Assembly: GCA_914767715.1 (NCBI GenBank)
Contig: OU612069.1
Span: 26,037,387 to 26,101,386, forward strand
Direction: 5' to 3'
DNA from: Membranipora membranacea
Taxonomy: Eukaryota; Bryozoa; Gymnolaemata; Cheilostomatida; Membraniporidae
DNA: 64,000 bases
The notes beneath the pieces are model-generated. The model saw only the letters and a list, made by a program, of their open reading frames with translations. It searched no databases and was not told where the DNA came from. The translations under genes and the position numbers were made by a program. Of the stretch, positions 48,601-60,189 are shown piece by piece; positions within the stretch are counted from its first letter, which is position 1; every line of letters begins with the position of its first letter.

Positions 48601-50524
48601 AGATGGATTCTAAAATGACTAACCTCGTTGTGTGCAGCTGCAAAGAAAGCTGTCATCGGAACACAGGGGTTACACACCAACATTCAGACCATCTCTATCA
48701 AAATGTCTAGGCAAGATAAGCGATATATAAATTGCTAGTGCTTGGCAAAAATTCATCATTTACAGATTACTCATAATAAGATGAGTGGCACTCTATGAAT
48801 CACTGCAAAATCTGCATCTGAAAATCTTCTTAACATGGATTATTTTCTAAAAATACATCAAAAATTCCTCCTTTTTTGTGTACAGTCTCATACGTAGATC
48901 AGTGCTAATAAAAACTGAAACTTTCGACTTTTAAGGCAGTTTTCATGCATAGGTCAACGCTTATTCAAGATGAAACAGAAACATTTTCAAGCATTTGAAC
49001 CCATTTTATTGGAAAAGTGCACTCAGATTGGCTGTTACGTTGTTGAGATATGCCACTTTTTGTCAATTTATATGGTAGCTTTCTCTTACCTTCCTTTTTT
49101 ATTTTAAACATTTTTTTAATTATGATGACATCCGCGGTCGATTGAGGAAACTGAAAATTACGCGTTATTCAGTCTGCCAACCCTAAAAATGGTCCAATAA
49201 ATAAATACAAGATTAACTTTTTGGTTGTATCTTCTAATAACTTAACGATATTTAGAAACAATTCATATTGAAATGGATTTAGAGGAATGCTATTTTTAAT
49301 CTTTAGAACACATAAATCACTCTGATTTGACCGTCGCAGTCTCTTGATTTATTGTTTAGCATTTTTTGTCATTGTGATACTGGGAATAAGCATTCAGACA
49401 CAGGTTGAGTAGAATTTTAGTTGAATTACAATTGGTTGAGCAGCCTACAGAAGAATGAGATCAAAAACTGTGCCACTACTTGATAAGTTTGTATAACCAT
49501 AACTAAAAAAGGATCTATGGAGTCGAGAATGACATTATATATAGCTTCTTGTCAAGCATGTGACGAGGTTGTGTCAATAACAGGGATCATATTATGCAAA
49601 TTAATCCAATTATTAATGCTGATTTATTGTGGTTGCTTCCCTAAATTTGAGTCCCCAATCTACAGGACTTGTCAGAGGCACACTTTACCACACTTCTGCT
49701 TACAAACGAATTACCATCAGTCAGTCTTCAGTCATGTTCATTGTACTCCCAGTAAAAAATGCACTGGTATCTGGTCGCTGAGGCAAAAATATCACCACAC
49801 TGCTGTCATCTGAGAGATGGTACTTGTGAGGCTGCCATTAAAGCAGGTGCTCTTTCATCCAAAATCTGACCAGTATTCTGATAAACTACACTGTGCCGTC
49901 AGATCTTAATAGTGCTGCATTTTATTTGCAATATCTCAGTAGTCGAAAGCAAAAACCATCGACTCATTAGTGTGGATGTTCTTAATTGCAGAGGTATTCA
50001 GTTCTTCTTAAAACGGAAGAATGATTGAAATGCTATAGATTCTTCTAGACACCTCTCATAAGGGTTAGATGTCTTCTCTCACAAAGTCTGTAGTTGTAGA
50101 TATTTGAATTAGTTTGGCAAGGGATACAGAAACCCCGTTTCTGCCTATGGAAAATCTTGCAAATCTTGGTGGCTTAAGTAGGAAATGTTTATGATCATCT
50201 GGCCATCTTTATCACTTCCGGTAGCCTGTTTGATATGGACCCTTGGAGGTAAAGTGCACACAATTAGGTGGTGATTGACTATAATTAGCCCCAATGCATA
50301 AATTTGCAATCAATAACAATCTAATTTGTTCCTCTTCAGTCACAAATTTATTCAGGTGATGCACCATCTGAGTGTTGGCACGAGCTGGGTGAATTAATTA
50401 ACTAGCTGTCACATACCAATGTCACTTCAGATGATACTTGCTCAGGTACCGGTGCCTCTTCGAGTAAAATGGGTAAAATTTGCAAGTCTGTCTTTGTCCG
50501 AAGTCTATAGAAATATCAGTGCCT

Positions 50525-50645
50525 GAAGGGCTGAGTTGCTCTCAGTTTGCAGGCAACCTGGGGCGTTAACTGAGCCCGGTAGACAAGTAGCCCGAGACCT
50601 CCAAGGGCAGAAAATCTGACAATTTGAGCTATTTACTTGTTCATG
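50525..50645 (-). mobile_element. tRNA-derived SINE relic, diverged
   Basis: Shares GGAGGTCTCGGGC and the GCTC..AGGC body with the copies at 31.0 and 45.5 kb. The A box is eroded. Confidence 0.45.
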
Positions 50646-51353
50646 ACTAGTAATTTTTTTCTCTGATCTCAGTAGTTGTTTGTTTCCTAATTCCTGTTTC
50701 CAGTGGTGACTGCTTCCACTATGATGATCTATGCTTGGACAATATTGATATGAAACTTTGAGCAGGACTCCTTGGTTTCATAGCTTGAGAGCTCTCCAAT
50801 CTCATAGTAAGTGATAACAGCCAGCTCTCATATTTTGATTTGAGTTACGATCTAGGAGTATTGCACTAGACAACCATCAAGTGATTTTTGGCAAGTATCT
50901 GTTTCGCCCTTTTGATCACATTTCTCGTGGAAGTTGTAATCTGTGAATTGCCCAGTGATATCAGTGACAGGTTGTTTGATGAAGTGTCCAAAGTCAGATA
51001 TCATCAATCAATCACACTTCAGGGTTTTCAGTGTTTTTCCAAGCGTTGACATCCTCATCTTACGAATCCCTCTAAAACTTCAGGGGCCTCGTGGAATGCA
51101 ACCATTTACAGTCTTGGTAACATGTGAGGGAGATAAAAAGCAATGTTATCAATTGATCACACATCTGAATGTTCTGTATTCACCCATCCAGCAGAACTCT
51201 TTTCTTATGAAATTCTTTAGAAATGGGTGATATGGAATACAAGTTATGCATAGCACTTGCTGCAAGTTACAACCTTTGTGAGATTGTCAAGAAACAAGCA
51301 TATACTTAAATTAAGAGAAGATCTTCTGGCCACCATATTGAACAAAACTCCTG

Positions 51354-51743
51354 TTGCCTAGGTATTGGAACACGACATCCCCAGGACCTTTGCTTCATGG
51401 TACTTTGTTAAGGTGCAAAGGGAAACTTTATACACCATTGAAAATTGAACAGAACAAAGCAGAATCGAGACTACACAGAGAACAGTTAACTACCAGACAG
51501 ACATCCAGTACTATCAACTCACATAATAGGTTTGGTTGTGTGGCATTTAAATTCAATAATATAAAGTACCCTATGTTAGCATCCCATGGAGAGTTTACTG
51601 CTTTGCCCAATAAAGGGCTGATCTTATCACAAGACTTGACTGGAAAAGGTGAAAATGTACCTGAACGGATACAGCCCTCAGGCGGGAAAAAGGGCAACTA
51701 TATGCAAAAGGATCATGATTATTTGTATTTCATTGTCAATTAG
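51354..51743 (+). CDS. unassigned 129-codon open frame, coding status doubtful
   Basis: ATG 51354 to TAG. The opposite strand is also open for 89 codons over the same bases, and neither frame shows a domain I recognise. No TATA box or splice sites fit. Possibly part of a dispersed repeat. Confidence 0.2.
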   Translation: MPRYWNTTSPGPLLHGTLLRCKGKLYTPLKIEQNKAESRLHREQLTTRQTSSTINSHNRFGCVAFKFNNIKYPMLASHGEFTALPNKGLILSQDLTGKGENVPERIQPSGGKKGNYMQKDHDYLYFIVN

Positions 51744-52290
51744 GAGGAACAACGAAGATGTTAGACTGAAACAGCTATAAGTAATTCAGGTTCATTAGTA
51801 ATGATTAAGACTTGCACCACGAAGGTTCTATGAAATAAAAACATGAAGATCTCAACCGAGAGAATCAACAATTGGGTGACATTCTTTACCTTGGTGACAA
51901 TTGATATGAAATTTGAAGCCCTTAAAGCAATTATTACGATGGCAATGATATCTGCGAATGTGCCGGTGCTTGTCATGTTTGTTAGATTACAGTTTGATTG
52001 TGTCAATTGAACCTTACAAGAGTGGTTGTGTGAATTATCTCCCATTAATCATGATTGTGGAAATAGCTCAAGTTTGATAAAAAAAATAAAAGGAAATAGA
52101 TTTGATTATGATTAATGAGTTAACCCTGCCGCTTTAACCTGTTCCATAAAAAGCTAATCAAAATTTTTGTAATGATTGTTTAATTGATACAGATGGCGTC
52201 TGTCAAAAAATGACCAATATTCCTTGATCTTGATTGACAAAGCCATATTGCTAAAGAGAGACAGTTTAAATGAAAATGGTGCCAAATGTT

Positions 52291-52400
52291 TTGACAGGTA
52301 GAGGACGTTAAGATAAGATTTATCAGAAAAGAGAGGGTATATAAGAAGCCTCCACAACTCAGACAAGCACAGATCAACTTCTACAGGCGGATCACAAACA
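52291..52400 (+). promoter_or_regulatory. TATA promoter and untranslated first exon of the second chitin-binding gene
   Basis: TATATAAG at 52338-52345, then the untranslated exon ending AAACA|GTAAGTAG at 52400. It is nearly identical to the promoter at 36255-36345. The GATA palindrome of that copy is here reduced to TTATCAGAAAAG. Confidence 0.75.
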
Positions 52401-52668
52401 GTAAGTAGTAATACATTTACACACTAAATACAATTTTAATTTTCACACAGAACAATACTACTGCTACTCTTTCTTTTTTTTCCTGACTATTGGAAGTTAA
52501 TTTAGTTTCATTTTGAACCCAGTCTGAAGAAAACCACTCTCTACATCATACTATTTTTAGTGTGCTGAGTTAACTTATTATTAAACTTTTTGCAAAAGAC
52601 ACTTGAGTCTGAAAATCTACCTATTTCAAGTTACTATATTTTGTTTATTTTTGTTCTAGAACAAAAAA

Positions 52669-53946
52669 ATGGCAAACACACAAATCATCATACTTCTCGC
52701 ATGTGTCGGAGTAGCTCTGGTGGCAGCTTCAGGCTATGCTCCAACTGGACACCACCACCGACAGGGACATGTTACAGGTGAGTTGGGAAACTGATAATGT
52801 TATGTATTCATAATACAGCTTGAGATCATTGTCACTGGGATTGTAATTAACATTATGATTGTGCATACAGTTAGTTCAGTGAGAGATCTGTTTTTTTATA
52901 TTGAAAATGCATTTGGAAGCTATAACCTACAGGGTATTTACAAAACAGTGAACATTTGTAATTTTTAGTCAATCTCTGGGATTGTATACAATGATAATTA
53001 AAGTGATAGGTTTTTACCAAAGCATACTCTTCTTGCCTCTGTACTGTAAACCCATTATAATAGACCCACATTCCAACCAACAAAATGGAACTGTTGGTAT
53101 AAGATTGAACTTGAAAATTGAGGATTGCAAACTATTTGGAATTTTTTTCAACGATTGTGGTAATTTAATAGAATGTGATGCTAAACAGCAAAGGTCATTA
53201 AGGTTACACAAATTTCGGAGCAGCAGCAGAACAATGTCATATGATGTTGATGTTTAGACTCCAAGTTCATATTGAATATTAGATAAAGACAGAATGGATG
53301 TGTTTGTTTACTTCTAAGATCATCCTGAAAACAATCGATTGCTAAATTTCATTTTGTATTTTGTATTTTCTCAGTAAATGATTGCCTGTGCACAGAGAAG
53401 GGAAACAAATACTCACCTGTCAGCTCTGATGGCTGCCGAAGCTTCACTCAGGCCACAGCTACCCTCCCTGCTCAGGTATATATTCATGATTACATACTTA
53501 TACATCAATATATAAATATATAGTGTAGCAATATTCTATCACATAAATGCACACACCACAATTATGCTTTGTTTAGAAGCTCAACGATCATTTAATTTGA
53601 ATGATTGATGTGTTTAGCGCTGGTTGATTTATTGACTATGGCGCACTGAAGCTGTGACAAGCTAGCCAAAATATATATTTTAAATTATTTCAAGGTACTC
53701 AAATGCCCATACGGACTCCAATTTGATGTGAAGACCTGTGTCTGCAACTACCCACAAAACACCAGATGTGCCTATAACTGTGCTGCTCCACGTACCTACT
53801 ACGGACATGGCGGTGTCAGCCACAGAGTTGTCTCAGGATACCAACAACCACATCACCAACCAAGATACCAACAACAACCATACCAACAACAACCATACCA
53901 ACAACAACCATACCAACAACCAAGATATCATCCAAAAGGATACTAA
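52669..53946 (+). CDS. secreted chitin-binding-type (peritrophin-A-like) protein with Gln/Pro/Tyr-rich tail, inverted paralogue
   Basis: Coding exons 52669-52777, 53375-53475 and 53695-53946 join in frame (phases 1 and 0) to 153 residues. Signal peptide MANTQIIILLACVGVALVAA, then a His-rich linker, the eight-cysteine region with CPYGLQFDVKTCVCNYP, and a tail of QQQPY repeats one unit longer than the paralogue at 34694-36083. The same third cysteine of the CBM14 pattern is missing. The start is fixed because the single ATG lies just after the TTCTAG acceptor. The gene is the inverted duplicate of the minus-strand copy, with matching promoter and UTR introns, and probably shares its expression. 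Chitin or matrix binding is inferred from the domain only. Confidence 0.92.
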
Positions 53947-53959
53947 ATTCACAATAACT

Positions 53960-54592
53960 GTAAGTATGAATGGACTGTAACTGATTTCTAAAACCTGCAA
54001 TTAGTAATCATCTTGAACTCTTTGTGTGCTTGGCCAAAATCACACCATAGTCATAATAGATATGAAGCCATGAATTTATAGTTTACTATTCATTCAATTG
54101 TGAATGCGTGTCTCCAGCAGTGTAACTTAGTTTTGCCAACAATTCAGGTGTGTCAGATGCCATTCAGTCTTTTTATCCTCTATAAATATCGATAACAGAT
54201 GAAACTTTTATAGCTAGAAAGGACACATGATTTTTTTGAATGTGTTTCAGATGATCTATATGTGGTCAGACCAGGCTCTTCTTTAATAGATTCACACTCA
54301 TGATTATAATTATTAATGTGAATGATATAAATACCAATCTGCCACCGTTGTTTCTCCCACTCTGTTCATGATCTGTTGTTACTAATAACCATTTATCAAT
54401 ATTTCTTTCCTCTTTCTGGCAGGTGATTGATTGAGATGAGAACTATTACAGATTATGAACTACTGGATGGCAAGAAAAGTGTTTTTTCATTGTTTTGTTT
54501 TTGAATTTAATTGTTAAAAATTTATATTACTGTACAACTTAAACCCTTTTGATTGTTATTTATCAGGTTTTCAGATAGTTTGATATAATAAA
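53960..54592 (+). other. 3' UTR intron, last exon and polyadenylation signal of the second chitin-binding gene
   Basis: A GTAAGTATGAATGG donor at 53960 lies 13 bases after the stop. The acceptor is TTTCTGGCAG at 54421-54422 and AATAAA is at 54587-54592. The mirror-image copy has the same arrangement. Confidence 0.65.
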
Positions 54593-57500
54593 ATAAGCTT
54601 TATCAACCAAAGTTTTCCTGTTTTCATCTAGTTATCATCGGATTTAAAATGAATAATGGTAAAACATTTTGCCGCTACAGAATATTACCAATTCATTATA
54701 GTGACATGTTGCGAGTCAGACTTATTTTCTCATTGTATCGTCTTGATGTCTATATAGACATTGGTTGTCATGATACCAGTTCATGGTCTTGGTATAAGTC
54801 CAATCCTCTAGCCTTCCTCATAATGGGAGTGTCAGATATTTATTCAATATTTACTGCTCATTATATGGTACTAAGGAATTGTCATTTATTAACCTATGCA
54901 TGTATGTATGCCACCGTTCTGTTATCAATTTAGTGCTTACCAAAATTGCTTTGCTTTGAAATCTCAATTGCTCATAGAGTAAGATTGTATCCTTACTATG
55001 TGAAGTCATCCTGATGAAATGAGGTCACCTTCAATAGAGTGACATCATAGAAATCAAAATCAAATAACACATATTCTTGGTTTTTGCAAAACTCTGTCCA
55101 AAACCTGAGTATGCATAACTGCAGACAATTCCAACAAAATCACTAATACCCTTATGAATAGCAGTACAACTGGTATGATGCAGTGTGGTTATCGAGTAAA
55201 GCATTTTCATATACAATATTGGCAATAACTTTTTTGGGTCCCTTCTCTTGGAAACATAATAGTCTAAATCTACATCTCCCACTACCTGCACTCTCCGGAC
55301 CACTAAAGGAAATTATTATAGGTATTTGAGCTAGTGTGTTACAGTTTTGCCACAAGATTAGGTCCCATAAATTAATCAAGTGAGATGCTTATGAATTTAA
55401 ACCTATGATCCAAAATAAATTCGAACCAAAACTGTCACATCAGTGATTTATGAAGGATAATAGATATTGGAGAAAAACAAACCCATGTGAAACATTGAAA
55501 TCACATGCTCCTGCATGTGATTTATTATGAATATCATAAAAGTGCGAGCAATAATTGAAGGAATATCACCCAACGCTGTGCTTCCTCATTTATATCAGCA
55601 CAATCCTGACAATGCCGTACAGAGCATTCCTTGGCAATCGGAGAACAAGATATAACAACAAATTTGAAATCCTGAAGGCAATTCTCACCAATCATCCTGA
55701 GACAAAAAGCAATAAAAGTCCAATTCATGTTACATATTATAAATATTTGTGTGGCCAATAACAAACGTTCTCCCCCTCCCCCCCCTGTTCTCTCTCTATC
55801 CAGGATTAAACAAGACAGTGAAGAACTGATTAGAATGACAATGTTTAAGTGTAGTCTGTGTCAAATTGAGTAGGCTCCTGAGGTAATCATGCAACTACGA
55901 GTCAAATGTGCAATAGCAATACTGTATCTGGCCAGTGTAGGCGATTACTTGTCACTACCAATACCAATACAATGAGTGAGAAGGTAATTAGATTATATTC
56001 TCAAACTCCTTGATACAAACGGAGAGTATTGTTCATGCTCCATACAACCTTGACGCCATTTGAAGATGATCAGCTTAAAAAATATGTTTGAAAACTACAG
56101 CAGAGATTGTCATCTAACCTTAGTTCTTAAGTTTGGGAAACTATGTGTCTACATTTCAGGCCCAGATCTCGCACTTGAGTAGTAACAGCTTTTACAGCTC
56201 TTACTGAAAATTCACAGTTTTCGTGCGGGTCAGATCTCTTGACAACAGAAATCTTCTGTGTGTAAAATTGTCGAACATGTTTATAAAACTGTCAACAGCA
56301 ACTGCATATTCCGCTTTTGCAGTGATATGGTTAATACTGGATCACTGCTGCCAGTGTGGATGAGTGGTGGCACCAACAACTTGGAAACTGTGTGACAGCT
56401 GTGAAAACACCCTGTCGACCCTGATGCTATTAATATTACTGTAAATACACAAAAGGTGCATGGTAATTAGTAATAAAAATATCAAAATTGTTATCCGTTA
56501 TTAACCTGAAGAGTTGATGAGGGAGTGACATTTTTCCTCTTATTTCAACATGAAACCAGAATCTCTTATTGTGAAATATTAATCGCTAAGAATGCTGAAA
56601 ATATTGTCAGTGGTATTTGCGATTATGCCGGTGATAGGAGATTTCTGTAGATTACAGTTTGATTATGATGATCAAACCTTACTAGAGTGGATGTGTGCAT
56701 CAGCACCATTTTATCATATCATTGGAAATAGATTAAGCTTTGATAGAGAAATAAAAGGTAACAAATTTGATTACGATTAATGAGTTAACACTTGCTCCTC
56801 AACCTGCTAGCAGTGAACTAATTAACATTTCTGTTAGTGATACCAATGGAGTAAAGAAACACGACAAATTTTCCTGATTTCTTCATCTTGATTGACAATT
56901 CACATCAATCGAAGCAATATCGGACTCAAAAAAAACTGTGTCACATTGTACTGAACTAGAAATTGAAATTAGTGCCGATCATGCAACTGCCACATTATCG
57001 AATGAATCAAAGACCAGTCATAAAACTATATTTAACACCTATTGTGACAAAATATCCCATCAGGTTAGAGTCACAGATTTATAGGCCAACTCTTTCTGAG
57101 CATACATATGTGTATATAGAATATCTACTCTCTAAACGAGATATCAGAAAATAGTGATCCTCCAGATCTTACTAAAAGCAAACATAGTAAAAATAATTCC
57201 CTTATAGCTCATCCCAGTTCAAATAAAACTTACATAAATTACAATACACCAGTACAAAACTACCGATAGGAATTCAGATCTAATTTAACAAAAGAGTGAC
57301 AAAGCATCTTGCTGCATTGGCTGCTAGACATTCACTGGTTTATATTTGTTCAGAAACACAGGAGTAGACAACTCCAAATTGTCTTTTATTGCCTAATGCC
57401 ATACAGTGATTGCTTGCCGTTGTAGTGAGAATTTGGCTACAAAGGTAATTGACAGATCTGAAAATCTGAAGACCTTTCCTGGCATGATGTGACTAATTTT

Positions 57501-59793
57501 GATAACCTATCTCAGTTACCATGTCTGAAAATAAAATACTATAAAGGCCAACAAGGCAGTAAACAGGGAAGTCTTCAAAGAACTTGGTCATTGACAAATG
57601 ATTATTAGAATCATGACTCATCAAATAAATTTCATTTCATTAAACGACTCGGTGGTCTTCATTTTTTACTTATATATATACACATATAATGTGATAGTAC
57701 TTATGAGGGTCCCTGATAGTATTGAAGGGTAATTGATCATCTCTGCTGCTGCGCTATTTAAGTGGATGACATTTCTGCTTGTTCAAAGACAAGATCATGC
57801 CTGGCATACATAAAGGGTGATAGCTTTCATCCGTATTGAATTGCCTTGATGGCATATTGAGAGTGAGATAGAACTGCCCTGTCACAGAAGTCAGTAATGA
57901 GAAAAATCTAAATTGGAGTTGCAAGCGGTTACAAATGTCTGATGTTCCGATTTGACAGAATCTTTGAAAAACATAAGATATCTGGGATATATCCTCTTTG
58001 GAATAGACTATCCCAAAGAGTAAAATATCCCAGGCATGTGGAAGTTGTATATTACATCTTCCCACTCACCCTAATGATATCAACTACTTCATGAAACCAT
58101 GCAGACAATTTGACAAATTTGTACTGAGACTGCAGGTAGAGACAGTTTATTAGAGAGCCACTTATTCATACATAGTTTAAAGAGTAATGTGACAAACGAG
58201 GTCCTCTCTCTCCTACCAGGTGCACTCCTATCCAACTTCAAACCAAACAGTGTGATCTATTCAATACTGCAGATGGTTCAACATGCTAAAGTCAACTAAA
58301 GTTATAAGTGACACACACACTCTCTTGTGAATGGTACAAACATGTATATTACCATCCACCGTCAGCCAAAGGAATCAAGAATAGCGTGAAATTTTTAACC
58401 ACTTCCCCGATTGGTATTGTATCAATTGTATTGGTATTTGCATTTATTCCGGCAATAGAAAATTTCTGTACACTGTAGATTACAGTTTGATTATGACATC
58501 AAACCTTACTAGAGTGGCTGTGTGTTATCACCAATTTATCATATCATTGGAAATAGCTTGAGCCTTGATAAAAATAAAAGGAAACAAATTTGATTATGAT
58601 AAATGAGTGAACACTTTTTAACACTTCTGTAATTGATACAAATGGAGTCAATAAAAAGTGATAAATATTCCTGACGTCTTCATCTTGATTGGCAATTCAC
58701 ATTGATCTAAACATATATAAATAATGATATATATAAAAAAAACCCAGTGTCACTTTCGACTGAATTTGTATGCAGCATCATATTATCATATTAAATATAT
58801 ATATATATATATATATTAATGAAATTAAATTCATGAAGGCCCTTGATAGTATTTGAAGGATAATTGATCATTCTATGTTAGTGCAGGAAATTCACGCCTG
58901 TTCACTGTCATCAATTTGCCATCACTAGCGGTAGAAACGTCAGTCGAGACATAATTACACTGCATTAGCAACTACAATCAGCTGACAATTCAATATTATT
59001 TCGTCAATCAATGATCTAGATATGACCCCCATCCTTTAACTAGTTACATTGATATTTTATTTGTCTTTGTATTCTGGGTCTCATTTTGAAGTCTATAACT
59101 ATCAGTTAACTCAATCCGGATGGTCATACCACTTTAATGTTATGGTATAAGTGTAATCTTCAGGTACATTAGCCTCATGATTGAATTGTTTTATATCCAT
59201 TAAGGTCATGCCTCTCCCAGGATACTAACTTGAGAACTACTGGTCCGATTTCCTTAGATTTTTCATTCTTATTGTAGCTATTCCTTGTTTAGCAACATCC
59301 AAACCCTCAAATATCTTTAATATAATTTCTTATGATTGTGATCGCAATTTATTGAATTTAACCCACCGGTGCCTATGTAAAAGAATAGGAGCTGTCAATA
59401 ACTGGGAGCATCTTGCTCAGACGCTTCGCAACGATTTATAGTCCCAATATAATTAACTGGTGACAATTAATCGTAGTAACAAGCCTTGACATGAACTTCA
59501 AATACTAAAGAAGGAGAGTTCTATAATGACAGACAGTTATTTTTTAGCCAGCTTGTGAACTATTGTAAAATACACTGATGATTGGATTTTAAAGACATAT
59601 ATTACCACGCCAATTCTGGTGCAGAAAAATAGCAGGCAAAAAACCATGAATTGTTGGATTTTCCTCTGTATTCATGAGGCACTTTTTTCAATTCGAGTAG
59701 ACATGTTGATTCAAAACTTGGTAATATACATAAAGATTATGTTTGTAGGTAAATCCCATGCAATTGATCACCCAACATAGATTTCATTTGAAG
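54593..59793. other. duplicated flanks of the chitin-binding locus, no gene supported
   Basis: 54.6-56.2 kb completes the right arm of the inverted duplication. Segments at 56.60-56.93 and 58.43-58.72 kb are direct copies of the sequence just upstream of the second gene (51.95-52.28 kb; landmark GATTACAGTTTGATT), but no chitin-binding exons follow them. 57.4-58.3 kb is an inverted copy of 37.0-37.8 kb. An (AT)n tract lies at about 58795-58816. Confidence 0.5.
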
Positions 59794-60189
59794 TTAGGTG
59801 GGCAAAATTAATATTGAGTTTACGGCTTGCCTCTGGAAGACTGCATGATAGGCATTCTTATCATACTCCTTCTTCAACACAAAAGTGATATTTGGCTTAA
59901 AATAAATGCCTAGTTCCCTCTCATAGGCTTTGGAGGATGCTCCTATTGGAAAAAATAGTTCAGTCTCAGTATGGTTTTCACATAATTTTACGTCTCGTTT
60001 CGTCAAGTCAAAGTGCATTTTTGTCAAAATTTTGACAAGTTTAGACGTAAGATAATTCAAAATTGCCAACTGGCACATCAATTGTTTTTCAACAATACTG
60101 GACAGCAATGGGCTGGTGAGGGCACTAGGGTAATCACATTTGTCCACCTTTGACAAAAATTCACACAGCTCACTTTCTTTATAGCATTG
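59794..60189 (-). CDS. unassigned open frame of about 131 codons
   Basis: Minus-strand frame from just after a TGA at 60190-60192 to a stop at 59794-59796, without an early ATG. So it would be an internal or last exon, or a fragment. Composition is protein-like (NYLTSKLVKILTKMHFDLTK, KAYERELGIYFKPNITFVLK) and the other frames are closed. No signal peptide, membrane segment or domain that I recognise. Could be a decayed transposon or retrocopy. Confidence 0.35.
   Translation of the reverse strand, partial: QCYKESELCEFLSKVDKCDYPSALTSPLLSSIVEKQLMCQLAILNYLTSKLVKILTKMHFDLTKRDVKLCENHTETELFFPIGASSKAYERELGIYFKPNITFVLKKEYDKNAYHAVFQRQAVNSILILPT

Larger units (their letters stand above)
37901..50330. 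repeat. degenerate segmental-duplication array, right part
   Basis: Continuation of the array at 23.4-33.3 kb in the same orientation. Block P is at 38075, 39931, 46626 and 49594. Block Q is at about 38.34 (partial), 40.40, 47.05 and 50.02 kb. Block R is at 41.14 and 47.30 kb. Block S is at 39.00, 43.47, 44.65, 45.01, 45.89 and 48.69 kb. Spacing is irregular, so units were deleted and shuffled. Frames such as 43390-43617 and 39064-39345 share short peptides (N-Y/H-R-S-L-I) only because the DNA is duplicated. Confidence 0.7.

Noticed and set aside
53738-53980. 80-codon frame rich in Thr/Asn in the last exon of the second chitin-binding gene, and its counterparts at 34660-34914 and 63276-63533
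   Set aside because: A shifted reading of the QQQPY-coding repeat. The signal peptide, splice phases and cysteine pattern all support the other frame.
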